64,000 bases of DNA from Caballeronia sp. INDeC2 (GCF_023631325.1 NZ_JALQDG010000028.1:1-64000), one strand, 5' to 3'. Shown: positions 27,261 through 35,921, counted from the first letter of the stretch. The notes: generated from the sequence alone by a model not told the origin. Made by a program: numbers and translations.

Positions 27261-29516
27261 ATGAATACACAGGAACAGTCGCAAAAGCAGCAACAACAGC
27301 AGCAACAAACGCAAGAGTCGCAGCCTCGACTCGCGGATGACGCGTTCATCCCGACCGAGCATGCCAACATGCCGAGCGAGCGCCAGTTCGTCCTGAAATC
27401 CGGCAACACGTTTGCCGTCTACGATGCGAACGGCGACATCCGCGGTGGCGACGACGGCCTTTTCGTCAACGACACGCGGGTGCTTTCGGAACTCGTGCTG
27501 ACGTTCGGCGGGCGCGCGCCGTCGCTGCTTTCGGGCAGCGTATCGAGCGACAACGCCGTCTTCACGGCGCATCTGACCAACCGCCCGCTGCCGCCGATAG
27601 GCGGTGCCCACACACCCGAAGGCGTGATTCACGTCGAACGCAAGCGGGTGCTGTCAGGGCACGTGCTGCATGAGAGCATCGTGCTGACGAATTACGGCAC
27701 CGAGCCATCCACCGTGCCGCTTTCGATCTCCTTCGCTGCGGACTTTCTCGACATGTTCGAGGTGCGCGGCGCGAAACGAGGCAAGCGCGGCGCGCTGCGG
27801 CCGCCGATGGTCGAGAACGGCGAGGTCGTGTTGCGCTATGTCGGTCTGGATGAAGTGGAGCGCACGGCGCGCATTCAGTTCACGCCCGCGCCGGACGTGC
27901 TGTCGCCCACGCGCGCCGATTACGCGTTGCATATCCAGTCGGAGACCGCGATCTCCGTGTATCTGTCGGTGACGGCCGTGACGCACGCGCTCTCGGATGC
28001 CAGCGAAGAAAGCAAGCGCAACGCCGCCGAAGCTGCCGAATGCGCGCCCGAATCGGGCCGCCCGGCAATTCGCGAGGCGCTCGTCGACGCGCACCGCCGC
28101 ATGCGCGACAGACGCCGCGCGAGCGCGCGCGTGCGTTCGAGCAATCCACTTTTCAGCGAATGGATCGACCGTTCGTTCGCCGATCTTGGCCTGCTCACCA
28201 CCGATCTCGAAACCGGCCCTTATCCCTACGCGGGCATTCCGTGGTTTTCGACGGCATTCGGCCGCGACGCGATCATCACGTCGCTGCAAATGCTCTGGCT
28301 GCAGCCGACGCTCGCGCGCGGCGTGCTGCGCTTTCTCGCCGCTCATCAGGCGCGCGAGGACTCGGCGTTCCGCGACGCCGAAATCGGCAAGATCATGCAC
28401 GAGACGCGTAAGAGCGAAATGGCTGCGACCGGCGAGGTGCCATTCGCGCTGTATTACGGCGGGGTCGACAGCACGCCGCTCTTCATCGTGCTCGCGGGCG
28501 CCTATGCCGAGCGCACCGGCGACGGCGCACTGATCGACGAAATCTGGCCTGCGCTGCAACTCGCGGCGCAATGGGTCGCGCGCCATTGCGACAAGAATCC
28601 GTACGGCCTGCTCGATTATCAACGCGCGTCGGAGCACGGTCTCGCGAATCAGGGCTGGAAGGACAGCCAGGATTCCGTGTTCCACGCGGACGGAAAATTC
28701 CCGGTCGGCCCGATCTCGCTCGTCGAAGTGCAGGGCTACGCATCGACGGCTTTCTCAACGATGGCGCGTCTCGCCAGCGAACGCGGCGAAGACGAAAGCG
28801 CGCGCGACTTCGAGCGCCGCGCGCGTCATATTCGCGAGCGCGTCGAGGAAATGTACTGGATGCCGGAGATGGACTTCTACGGCATCGCGCTCGACGGCAA
28901 GGGTGAACTGTGCCGCGTGTTGTCGTCGAATGCGGGGCATCTGCTCGCGTTCGATCTCGTCGACCGCAAGCGCGGCGAGGCGGTCGCGCGTCAGCTCGAA
29001 TCGACGCTCTTTCACACCGGCTGGGGCGTGCGCACACTAGCGGCCGGGCAGCCGCGCTTCAATCCGATGTCGTATCACAACGGCTCCGTATGGCCGCACG
29101 ACACGGCATTGTGTGCACGCGGTCTCGCGCGTTACGGCGACCGCGGCGCGGCCGTGGGCCTGCTGCAATCGTTGTTCGAGGCCGCAGTCACGTTCGATAT
29201 GCGTCTGCCCGAGCTGTTCTGCGGATTCACGCGTCAGCGCGGCGAACGGCCGATCGCCTATCCGGTCGCCTGTCTGCCTCAGGCGTGGGCGGCAGGCGCG
29301 CCTTTCATGGTGCTGGAAGCGTGTCTGGGCGTGACCGTCGACGCCGTCAACGATGAAGTGCGCATCGACCGGCCCGCGTTGCCCGAAGGCATCGACTGGC
29401 TCGAAATCGGCGATCTGCGTCTTGGCGACAAGACCGCGACGATCACGTTCCGGCGGGTCGGCGGTCAGGTGATTCCGTCGGTGGAAGGCGATGTGCGAGT
29501 GGTCGCGGTGCTTTGA
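27261..29516 (+). CDS. Amylo-alpha-1,6-glucosidase/glycogen-debranching-like protein
   Basis: 751 residues, ATG 27261 behind AGGAAGG. It begins with a Gln-rich tract (QKQQQQQQQTQ, residues 9-19). The N-terminal ~200 residues are the debranching N-bis beta domain (FVLKSGNTFAVYDANGDIRGGDDGLFVNDTRVLSEL). The C-terminal (alpha/alpha)6 barrel, about 290-740, has PYPYAGIPWFSTAFGRDAIIT, LANQGWKDSQDSVFHADG and YHNGSVWPHDTALCARGL, with acidic residues positioned as in GDE-C/GH63-like glucosidases. It hydrolyses alpha-glucosidic bonds of glycogen, or possibly of a trehalose-related oligosaccharide. No glycogen operon is adjacent; a second glucosidase (GH15) lies 28 kb away. Confidence 0.87.
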   Translation: MNTQEQSQKQQQQQQQTQESQPRLADDAFIPTEHANMPSERQFVLKSGNTFAVYDANGDIRGGDDGLFVNDTRVLSELVLTFGGRAPSLLSGSVSSDNAVFTAHLTNRPLPPIGGAHTPEGVIHVERKRVLSGHVLHESIVLTNYGTEPSTVPLSISFAADFLDMFEVRGAKRGKRGALRPPMVENGEVVLRYVGLDEVERTARIQFTPAPDVLSPTRADYALHIQSETAISVYLSVTAVTHALSDASEESKRNAAEAAECAPESGRPAIREALVDAHRRMRDRRRASARVRSSNPLFSEWIDRSFADLGLLTTDLETGPYPYAGIPWFSTAFGRDAIITSLQMLWLQPTLARGVLRFLAAHQAREDSAFRDAEIGKIMHETRKSEMAATGEVPFALYYGGVDSTPLFIVLAGAYAERTGDGALIDEIWPALQLAAQWVARHCDKNPYGLLDYQRASEHGLANQGWKDSQDSVFHADGKFPVGPISLVEVQGYASTAFSTMARLASERGEDESARDFERRARHIRERVEEMYWMPEMDFYGIALDGKGELCRVLSSNAGHLLAFDLVDRKRGEAVARQLESTLFHTGWGVRTLAAGQPRFNPMSYHNGSVWPHDTALCARGLARYGDRGAAVGLLQSLFEAAVTFDMRLPELFCGFTRQRGERPIAYPVACLPQAWAAGAPFMVLEACLGVTVDAVNDEVRIDRPALPEGIDWLEIGDLRLGDKTATITFRRVGGQVIPSVEGDVRVVAVL

Positions 29517-29564
29517 TGCGGGAAGCGCACAGCGCCACGGTGGCGCTGTGCGTGCGATGCGCAA

Positions 29565-30746
29565 TTAAACCGCCACGCTGCCGACGTAGTTCTCGGCGAG
29601 CGCGGTAGCGGCCGCGCGCGACGTAGTCACGTGTTCGAGTTCCGCGACCTGGAGACGCTGTTCGAAGGGCGACGTGTCGTCGAGCTTGTGGAGCATGCGC
29701 GTCATCCACCAGGAGAAGTGTTCGGCGCGCCAGACCCGCTTGAGCGCCGTTTCGGTGTAGCGCGAAAGCTTCTCGGTGCGGCCTTCCGTGTAGAAGTCGT
29801 CGAGCGCGGCGTTCAGCACGCGCACGTCCGACACCGCGAGGTTGAGGCCCTTCGCGCCCGTCGGCGGCACGATGTGCGCGGCGTCGCCCGCGAGGAAGAG
29901 CTTGCCCGACTGCATCGGCGTCGAGACGAAACTGCGCATGCCGACGATGTTCTTCTGGAAGATCTTGCCTTCGGTGATCTGCCAGCCATCGGCGCTATCG
30001 ACGCGCGCGTGCAGTTCGGCCCAGATGCGGTCGTCGGACCAGGCGTCGACGGTATCCTTCGGATCGCACTGGAAGTACATGCGTTGCACGCCCGGCGAAC
30101 GCGTGCTGATGAGCGCGAAGCCGCGGTCGTGACGTGCATAGATGAGTTCGTCGGAGGAGGGCGGCGCGTCGACCAGAATGCCGAACCAGCCGAACGGATA
30201 GATGCGCTGATAGTCCTGCCGGACAGCTTCGGGAATCGACTGGCGCGCGACGCCCTGCGAGCCGTCGCAGCCGATGATGAAGTCGCATTCCAGCTCTTCG
30301 TCGCGGCCTTCGTGCTGATACTTGATGCGCGGCTTGCGATCGCGGCCTTCCTGGAAATCGTGCAGCGATACGTTCGACACGTTGAATTTCAGCGCGCCGT
30401 TCGCCGCGAGTCGAGCCGCCACCAGATCCTTGATGACTTCGTGCTGCGCGTAGACCGTGATCGAATGCCCGGTCAGTTCGGTGAGCGCAATGCGGCGTCG
30501 CTGACCCTCGAAGGCGAGTTCGAACCCGTGATGCAGCGCGCCCTCGGCCTGCATGCGCGCGCCGAGACCGGCCTGATTGAGCGTGTCCATCGTGCCTTGT
30601 TCGAGCACGCCGGCGCGAATCGTCGATTCGATGTCGTTCTGGCTGCGCGCTTCGAGCACGACAGATTCGATACCACGCAGATGCAACAGATGAGAAAGTA
30701 GAAGCCCGGCGGGGCCCGCGCCGACGATGCCGACTTGAGTACGCAT
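29565..30746 (-). CDS. pobA: 4-hydroxybenzoate 3-monooxygenase
   Basis: 393 residues, essentially the length of the Pseudomonas enzyme (394). The FAD-binding GAGPAG follows the start (MRTQVGIVGAGPAGLLLSHLL); then IRAGVLEQGTMDTLNQAGLG, IIGCDGSQGVARQ, and the second FAD motif LFLAGDAAHIVPPTGAKGLN. A flavoprotein that uses NADPH and O2 to convert 4-hydroxybenzoate to protocatechuate, feeding the beta-ketoadipate pathway. Its usual regulator PobR (AraC or IclR type) is not adjacent: the AraC gene at 32209 faces away and pairs better with the aldo/keto reductase between them. Confidence 0.95.
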   Translation of the reverse strand: MRTQVGIVGAGPAGLLLSHLLHLRGIESVVLEARSQNDIESTIRAGVLEQGTMDTLNQAGLGARMQAEGALHHGFELAFEGQRRRIALTELTGHSITVYAQHEVIKDLVAARLAANGALKFNVSNVSLHDFQEGRDRKPRIKYQHEGRDEELECDFIIGCDGSQGVARQSIPEAVRQDYQRIYPFGWFGILVDAPPSSDELIYARHDRGFALISTRSPGVQRMYFQCDPKDTVDAWSDDRIWAELHARVDSADGWQITEGKIFQKNIVGMRSFVSTPMQSGKLFLAGDAAHIVPPTGAKGLNLAVSDVRVLNAALDDFYTEGRTEKLSRYTETALKRVWRAEHFSWWMTRMLHKLDDTSPFEQRLQVAELEHVTTSRAAATALAENYVGSVAV

Positions 30747-30897
30747 GTTTGTCTCCGAGAGGCAGTGGATGTTGTGCGTACAGTGTCGGCAGCGCGGCCT
30801 TATGCCGCAACGCGATACGGCGGATACGGTCTATGTCGTTTTGAGATAAAGGCCCGAAAATGGCCTGAAAGTGGGTGAACTGCGGGTAAGTCCCTAC

Positions 30898-30931
30898 GAC
30901 GCGCGGACGGCAAACAGGCCCTCCGCGCGTC
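30898..30931 (-). terminator. Stem-loop downstream of the aldo/keto reductase
   Basis: GACGCGCGGA (30898-30907) pairs with TCCGCGCGTC (30922-30931), a 10-bp perfect GC-rich stem starting nine bases past the reductase stop on the minus strand. There is no U-tract, so it may be a Rho-assisted or mRNA-stabilising hairpin. Confidence 0.4.
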
Positions 30932-30939
30932 GGGTAGCC

Positions 30940-31992
30940 TTACTCGGCCGACTCCTCCTTCAACTGGTTGCGCCGATATTCACCCTGCCGCGCAAGCATC
31001 CAGCCCGGATATTCCGACGGCAACTGGCTGACTTCATCGAGCGCGGCGAGTTCGTCTTCATTGAGCCGGACTTTCGTCGCCGCGATGTTGTCGTCGAGTT
31101 GCTCGATGCGTTTCGCGCCGATGATCACGCTCGACACGACCTTCTGATGCAGCAGCCACGCGAGCGCGATCTGCGCGACCGACACGCCCTTGGCTTCGGC
31201 CATGCGCCGCATCACGTCGACGCAGTCATACGCGCGCTCGACGTTGACCGGCGGAAAATCGAACTTGGTGCGACGACTGCCTTCTTCCTTCGCGCCTTCT
31301 CGCGTGAACTTGCCCGAAAGCAGGCCGCCCGCGAGCGGACTCCAGACCATCAGTCCGACGCTTTCGCTTTGCAAGAGCGGTACGATCTCGCGTTCGAGAT
31401 CTCGGCCCGCGATCGTGTAGTACGCCTGCAGCGACTCGAAGCGCGCAAGCCCGAGCCGCTCGGAGATGCCGAGCGCCTTCATGATTTGCCACGCCGCCCA
31501 GTTCGACACGCCGATATAACGCACATGCCCATGTTGCACGAGGTTGTCGAGCGCGCGCAGCGTTTCCTCGATCGGCGTCGCCGGATCGAAACCGTGAATC
31601 TGGTACAGGTCGACGTGATCCAGTTGCAAGCGCCTCAGGCTGGCTTTCACGCCATCGATGATGTGATAGCGCGACGCCCCGCGCGAATTCGTGCCCTTCG
31701 TTCCCGTTTCGCCGAGGATCTTCGTCGCGACGACCACGTTCTCGCGCGGCACTTTCAGATTCTTCAGCGCCTGACCGGTGATGATTTCCGACTGGCCGTC
31801 GGCGTACACGTCGGCGGTGTCGATGAAATTGATGCCCGCATCGAGCGAGCGGCCGATCAGCTTGTCCGCGTCCGCCTGCTGCAACTGGCCGATGTTGTCC
31901 CAGATTCCACCCGTTCCGCCGCCGAAGGTCATCGTGCCCAGGCAAAGCTCAGAGACGAAAAGACCGGTATTGCCGAATTTCCTGTAGCGCAT
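30940..31992 (-). CDS. Aldo/keto reductase
   Basis: 350 residues from ATG 31992, with GGGAG upstream. A (beta/alpha)8 NADPH-dependent reductase. The catalytic tetrad is visible: D and Y in DTADVYADG, K in VVATKIL, and H in YQIHGFD. The cofactor-site segment SVIIGAKRIEQLDDN lies near the C-terminus. It reduces aldehydes to alcohols in the cytosol. It is divergent, across 216 bp, from a YqhC-like AraC regulator; in E. coli YqhC activates aldehyde reductases including the aldo/keto reductase DkgA, so the pair is probably an aldehyde-stress module. Confidence 0.92.
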   Translation of the reverse strand: MRYRKFGNTGLFVSELCLGTMTFGGGTGGIWDNIGQLQQADADKLIGRSLDAGINFIDTADVYADGQSEIITGQALKNLKVPRENVVVATKILGETGTKGTNSRGASRYHIIDGVKASLRRLQLDHVDLYQIHGFDPATPIEETLRALDNLVQHGHVRYIGVSNWAAWQIMKALGISERLGLARFESLQAYYTIAGRDLEREIVPLLQSESVGLMVWSPLAGGLLSGKFTREGAKEEGSRRTKFDFPPVNVERAYDCVDVMRRMAEAKGVSVAQIALAWLLHQKVVSSVIIGAKRIEQLDDNIAATKVRLNEDELAALDEVSQLPSEYPGWMLARQGEYRRNQLKEESAE

Positions 31993-32208
31993 GGTTGCTC
32001 CCGATTGACTGGAAAGGCGCGGCATCGCCCAAACTGCACGAGCGACCCGGCCGGCAATGCAGTATCGTCCCGGCGCGCGGCCGGTTCATAGCCTGATCCT
32101 GTTCAATCCTTGCCTGTTTCTGCAAACGCTCGGGTCGGCCGCGAGCAATCCCGCGCCCGCGCGAGTAAGCTAGGCAGACTCCTCCCATCTCGAAACCATC
32201 CTTTAAAC

Positions 32209-33207
32209 ATGGCTCTGAACGACACCCCCGGCCTCGCCGGAAAAGACAGTCACGACCAGTCGAAGGAGATGCGCCACGTCGGCGCGCCCGATCCCGGGCT
32301 GGATCAGGCGCGGCTGGATCTGGTCGCGCTGCTCGACCGCTTCACCGCCGGTTGCGAAGGCTCGGTCGACACGCCGGTGCCGGGCCTCGCCCTGCATCGC
32401 TTGATGAATCCGGGCGGGCCGAAGCATGGCATCCAGACGCCAGCGCTCGCGCTGATCGCGCAGGGCAGCAAGCGTCTCATGGTCGGCGACGAAGTCTATA
32501 TCTACGATCCGATGCACTATCTGGTGTCGTCGGTGGATCTGCCCGTGTGCGGGCAAGTGTCGGTGGCGAGCGAGTCAGAGCCGTACCTCGGCATGCGGCT
32601 CGAACTCGACGTCGAGGAAATCACGTCGCTGATCCAGGACGAAAACCTGCCGCCCGCGACACAGGCCGACGCCTCGCGCGGTCTCTATGTAAACCGCCTC
32701 GGCAACTCGATGCTCGACGCCGTGCTGCGCCTTCTGCGTCTCGTCGATATGCCCGAAGACGTGCCGATCCTCGCGCCGCTCGTTAAGCGTGAGATTCTCT
32801 ATCGCCTGCTGATGAACGGCTCGGGCGCGCGGCTGCGGCAGATCGCGCTGCAGGACAGCCAGACGCAGCGCATCGCGAAGGCCATCCGGTTGCTGCGCCA
32901 GCATTTCGACCAGCCGCTGCGCGTCGAGGATATTGCGCGGGACGTGCACATGAGCGTGTCGTCGCTGCATCATCATTTCAAGGCCGTCACGGCGATGAGC
33001 CCGCTGCAGTATCAGAAGCAGTTGCGGCTTCAGGAGGCGCGCCGCCTGATGATGCTCGACATCGTCGATGCAGCCACGGCCGCGCATCGCGTGGGCTACG
33101 AGAGCGCGTCGCAATTCAGCCGCGAGTACAGCCGGCTCTTCGGCGCGCCGCCGCTGCGCGACACCCGCCGCTGGCGTGACGCGACCGCCGCCGCGGTCGG
33201 CGCCTGA
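32209..33207 (+). CDS. AraC family regulator with AraC_N domain (YqhC-like)
   Basis: 332 residues from ATG 32209; no strong ribosome site is seen, and ATG 32269 is an alternative. The N-terminal AraC_N domain (about 50-200) reads GLALHRLMNPGGPKHGIQTPALALIAQGSKRLMVGDEVYIYDPMHYLVSSVDLP, as in YqhC. The C-terminal double helix-turn-helix is RVEDIARDVHMSVSSLHHHFKAVTAMSPLQYQKQLRLQEARRLM, then AAHRVGYESASQFSREYSRLFG. Likely an aldehyde-responsive activator of the divergent aldo/keto reductase (inference from E. coli YqhC). Confidence 0.9.
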   Translation: MALNDTPGLAGKDSHDQSKEMRHVGAPDPGLDQARLDLVALLDRFTAGCEGSVDTPVPGLALHRLMNPGGPKHGIQTPALALIAQGSKRLMVGDEVYIYDPMHYLVSSVDLPVCGQVSVASESEPYLGMRLELDVEEITSLIQDENLPPATQADASRGLYVNRLGNSMLDAVLRLLRLVDMPEDVPILAPLVKREILYRLLMNGSGARLRQIALQDSQTQRIAKAIRLLRQHFDQPLRVEDIARDVHMSVSSLHHHFKAVTAMSPLQYQKQLRLQEARRLMMLDIVDAATAAHRVGYESASQFSREYSRLFGAPPLRDTRRWRDATAAAVGA

Positions 33208-33394
33208 GCGCGGAATTCGCGGTCCCGTCGACGAAATTTCGATGAACCTCTGGCAAGGCGCGCGCGAATGGTCTTGAATGGATTGCCGACTGGCGATGCG
33301 ACGGCGCTGCCGCATCGGTTTATTTCATCGTCCGCGGAATAGTGCAGCGCTTCCGAACGTTCTACGGATACTTCTACAAAAAGGGAAAGTTGAA

Positions 33395-33775
33395 ATGAAG
33401 AAGCGCATCCAGATGTTCGCCGCTGCCGCAACAGTCGCCACCGCTTTCGCTTCGCTTGCTTCATCCGCCTACGCCGCGGCGCCGAAAGAAGCGAACGGCA
33501 TGTTCGTCGATGAAAACGGCATGACGCTCTATACGTTCGACAAGGACACGAAAGGCAGCCCGAGCGCCTGCACCGGCGGCTGCGCGCAGGCCTGGCCCGC
33601 GGCGATGGCGAGCGACTCCGACAAGCCGAGCGGCAAATGGACCACCGAAGCCGCCGACGGCGGCAAGCAGTGGGCCTACGACGGCAAGCGCGTCTATCGC
33701 TTTGCGAAGGACACGAAGCCCGGCGACAAGAACGGGGATAACTTCCGCGACGTCTGGCATGTCGTGAAGCCCTGA
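33395..33775 (+). CDS. Secreted Yx(F/W)xxD repeat protein (COG4315 type)
   Basis: 126 residues; ATG 33395 follows AAGGGAAAG. A cleavable signal peptide ends SSAYA, giving a ~98-residue periplasmic protein. Two family repeats are present: TLYTFDKDTKGSPSACTGGCAQAWPA with a Cys pair, and RVYRFAKDTKPGDKNGDNF before the end VWHVVKP. Members commonly sit beside ECF sigma/anti-sigma genes, as here, and are thought to be envelope stress or redox-linked proteins; no biochemical role is proven. Confidence 0.85.
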   Translation: MKKRIQMFAAAATVATAFASLASSAYAAAPKEANGMFVDENGMTLYTFDKDTKGSPSACTGGCAQAWPAAMASDSDKPSGKWTTEAADGGKQWAYDGKRVYRFAKDTKPGDKNGDNFRDVWHVVKP

Positions 33776-33859
33776 TCGAGCGAGGCAGACCTCAGGAAGC
33801 GGCGGGTTCGCGGAATAAATCGGCGAGCCTGCCGGTCTATGAATCAACGGGTAACGATC

Positions 33860-34000
33860 ATGAAACGATCGATCGGAGTGACGGCGCTCCTGATCGCGCT
33901 CGGTCTCGCGCTCGGCGCGGCGGGTTGCGCGAGCGGCACGCAAAGTGCGCCGAATTCGTCGGGCGCGCCGAGCGGGCCGTCCGGCGGAGGCAGCTACTGA
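33860..34000 (+). CDS. Tiny lipoprotein upstream of the ECF sigma gene
   Basis: 46 residues, MKRSIGVTALLIALGLALGAAGC giving a lipobox (AAGC), then a Ser/Gly/Pro tail of only about 24 residues (ASGTQSAPNSSGAPSGPSGG). The same-strand position between the secreted repeat protein and the sigma factor, with its TGA overlapping the next ATG (TGATGA), suggests one transcript. A short lipid-anchored peptide like this could be an envelope sensor or a simple lipopeptide; no function is known. Confidence 0.7.
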   Translation: MKRSIGVTALLIALGLALGAAGCASGTQSAPNSSGAPSGPSGGGSY

Positions 34001-34050
34001 TGACGAACGCCTCTCACGTTTGCCTCATGCACGCGGGCGTACGGTCTTGA
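34000..34050 (+). CDS. Short overlapping ORF (16 codons) before the sigma gene
   Basis: ATG at 34000 overlaps the tiny lipoprotein stop, and its own TGA (34048-34050) overlaps the TTG proposed as the sigma-factor start (TTGA). It encodes MTNASHVCLMHAGVRS. It may be a translational coupler rather than a functional peptide. Alternatively the true sigma start lies here and a frame slip separates it from the body of the gene. Confidence 0.3.
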   Translation: MTNASHVCLMHAGVRS

Positions 34051-34571
34051 GCTTCGAGAGCGATCTCCTCGCGCATTTGCCGCAGTTGCGCCGCTATGCG
34101 CGCGCGCTGACGGGCGATCGCGCCTGGGCCGACGATCTCGTGCAGGACGCGACCGAGCGCGCGCTCAACCGAGCGAAGTCGTTCCAGACCGGCACGAATT
34201 TGCGCGCGTGGCTGTTCACGATCATGCGCAACCTGTATATCGACCAGTTGCGCGGCCGGCGCGATATCGCTGTCGACGATGAAACCGCGCCCTGGCGACA
34301 GATGGCCGCGCCGCGCGGCGAAGTCGACGGCCTCGTGCTGCGCGACGTGCAACGCGCGCTCTACTGCCTGCCCGTCGAGCAGCGCGAAGTGATGCTGCTC
34401 GTGTGCGTCGAGGAAATGAGTTATCAGGAGGCATCCGTGGTGTTGAACGTGCCGACCGGAACCGTGATGTCGCGCTTGTCGAGAGCGCGGGAGCACATGC
34501 GTGTTCTGCTCGGCGAAGAACCCGGCCGCAAGACGTCGCCATCCTCGCTGAAAGTGGTGAGCCGATCATGA
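34047..34571 (+). CDS. RNA polymerase ECF sigma factor
   Basis: 174 residues from TTG 34047, giving the normal family length. No in-frame ATG exists upstream except at 33945, inside the lipoprotein gene. Region 2: LLAHLPQLRRYARALTGDRAWADDLVQDATERALNRAKSFQTGTNLRAWLFTIMRNLYIDQLR. Region 4: CLPVEQREVMLLVCVEEMSYQEASVVLNVPTGTVMSRLSRAREHM. It directs polymerase to stress promoters when released by the anti-sigma encoded next, whose ATG overlaps this stop (ATGA). Confidence 0.9.
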   Translation: MSFESDLLAHLPQLRRYARALTGDRAWADDLVQDATERALNRAKSFQTGTNLRAWLFTIMRNLYIDQLRGRRDIAVDDETAPWRQMAAPRGEVDGLVLRDVQRALYCLPVEQREVMLLVCVEEMSYQEASVVLNVPTGTVMSRLSRAREHMRVLLGEEPGRKTSPSSLKVVSRS

Positions 34572-35359
34572 CCGACCAAGACCGTCCATCCGAAGGCGGC
34601 GACCGTATGGGTCCCCCGAAACCCGATCGCGATCTGCAGGCGCTGTCCGCCTTCATCGACGACGAACTGCACGGCGACGAGCGCGACGCCGTGGCGCAGC
34701 GCATCGCGACAGATCCCGCGAGCGAGGCGACCGTTTCCGCTTATCGCGCGCAGGACGACGCGCTGCGCGCGCTCTTCGCCGATCAGAGCGAGCCCCAGGT
34801 CGTGCGCTTGCGCCCGCGCGCCCGCGAGCGTTATCTGATCGCGGCGTGCTTTCTGGTGGTCGGCGTCGCGTGCGGTTTCCTGATGCATATGCTCTTGCCA
34901 TCGCTCGGCGAGAGTCCGCGCTTTGCGGAGCGCGCGGATATCGCCTACGCCGTGTATGCGCCCGAGCAGCGGCATGCGGTGGAGGTGGCCGCGTCGCAAC
35001 AGGATCATCTCGTGACTTGGCTGTCGAAGCGGCTGAATCGCGCGGTGACGATTCCGTCGCTCGCCGAATACGGCTTTCAGCTCGTCGGCGGACGCCTGTT
35101 GCCGGACGAGGAAGGCCCGGCTGCGCAGTTCATGTATCAGAACGCGGCCGGCGAGCGGCTCACGCTTTACATGACAACGGCGACGATCAGGCGCAACGAC
35201 AGCAAGATCAGAACGCTCAAGGACGGGCAGCGCACGACGTTCTATTGGGCGTGGGATCGGGTCGGCTATGCGCTCTCGGGTCAGATCGGCGAGGCGAAGC
35301 TGCAGGCGATTGCCTACGATACATGCAAGGAACTCGGCGGCGATCCGAAGAGCTGGTGA
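34568..35359 (+). CDS. Membrane-anchored anti-sigma factor
   Basis: 263 residues, translationally coupled to the sigma gene. The N-terminal cytosolic part resembles an anti-sigma domain (LQALSAFIDDELHGDERDAVAQRIATDPASEATVSAYRAQDDALRALF). One membrane helix follows at about 98-120 (YLIAACFLVVGVACGFLMHMLLP). The periplasmic ~140 residues have no Cys-based sensor apart from one Cys near the end (YDTCKELGG). It holds the sigma factor inactive until an envelope signal. A strong terminator closes the locus. Confidence 0.85.
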   Translation: MTDQDRPSEGGDRMGPPKPDRDLQALSAFIDDELHGDERDAVAQRIATDPASEATVSAYRAQDDALRALFADQSEPQVVRLRPRARERYLIAACFLVVGVACGFLMHMLLPSLGESPRFAERADIAYAVYAPEQRHAVEVAASQQDHLVTWLSKRLNRAVTIPSLAEYGFQLVGGRLLPDEEGPAAQFMYQNAAGERLTLYMTTATIRRNDSKIRTLKDGQRTTFYWAWDRVGYALSGQIGEAKLQAIAYDTCKELGGDPKSW

Positions 35360-35373
35360 ACCGGCTACACATG

Positions 35374-35409
35374 AAAAAGGCCGCAGCGATCAATCTCGCT
35401 GCGGCCTTT
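35374..35409. terminator. Strong bidirectional terminator
   Basis: A 14-bp perfect stem AAAGGCCGCAGCGA (35376-35389) and TCGCTGCGGCCTTT (35396-35409) with a 6-base loop; five A precede and TTT ends the stem, so it can serve both the anti-sigma gene (+) and the converging His-rich gene (-). Confidence 0.9.
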
Positions 35410-35426
35410 CTCATGTCTGAAAGAGC

Positions 35427-35648
35427 TTAGTAGTAACGATGCGCAGGCGGCGCGACATGATGATGACGCTCCCATTCCTGGCGCTGCCAATAGCGATGGC
35501 CGTCCCAGTAACGCTCGCCGTGCCAACCGACGGTCACGTGATGCGGCGGGCTGTGATGCACCTCGGCGGAGGCGACGTTTGCGAGACCCATGCCCAGCGC
35601 GGCGGCAAGGGAGGCGATAAGCAGGCTCTTCTTCGTCTTGTTCATCAT
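35427..35648 (-). CDS. Small exported His/Tyr/Trp-rich protein
   Basis: 73 residues; ATG 35648 (or the next ATG, 35645) sits behind GGAG. The signal peptide ends NVASA, leaving a ~46-residue mature peptide EVHHSPPHHVTVGWHGERYW... ending PAHRYY, with about nine His plus many Tyr and Trp. His density suggests metal binding in the periplasm. The open frame continues upstream to 35780, but only the part after ATG 35648 has coding character. Likely co-transcribed with the His-rich lipoprotein upstream. Confidence 0.75.
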   Translation of the reverse strand: MMNKTKKSLLIASLAAALGMGLANVASAEVHHSPPHHVTVGWHGERYWDGHRYWQRQEWERHHHVAPPAHRYY

Positions 35649-35739
35649 GATGTTTTGCTCCTTGGTCGTTTGCTTGCAGTCGAAACCGCGAGTCATGAGG
35701 TAGCAGTTTCGGTGTTTTCTAGTGCGGCTTCGAAAGAGC

Positions 35740-35859
35740 TCAGTCGCGGTAGTAATCGTGATGATGGTGATACCCGCCACCGTCCGGCACGACGATGCAG
35801 CCCGAGAGCGCGCTACTCAACAACACGCCCAACGCTGCAAGGATCGCTAGTTTCTTCAT
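35740..35859 (-). CDS. Tiny His-rich lipoprotein
   Basis: 39 residues, GGAG before ATG 35859. MKKLAILAALGVLLSSALSGC gives a lipobox (LSGC); the mature peptide is only ~19 residues, IVVPDGGGYHHHHDYYRD, with four consecutive His plus Asp/Tyr, a plausible metal-binding tail on a lipid anchor. It lies 91 bp upstream of the second His-rich gene on the same strand and is divergent from an Rrf2 regulator across a perfect palindrome. Confidence 0.7.
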   Translation of the reverse strand: MKKLAILAALGVLLSSALSGCIVVPDGGGYHHHHDYYRD

Positions 35860-35921
35860 GGGTTTCTCCGTGTGAATCCATGAAGACCAATTTAGCGGTT
35901 CGCAAAATGACAAGCCGTGTT

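Noticed and set aside
29565..33207. The AraC gene as PobR, regulator of pobA
   Set aside because: Its N-terminal domain is of the YqhC AraC_N type, it is not adjacent to pobA, and it is divergent from the aldo/keto reductase, which is a better target.
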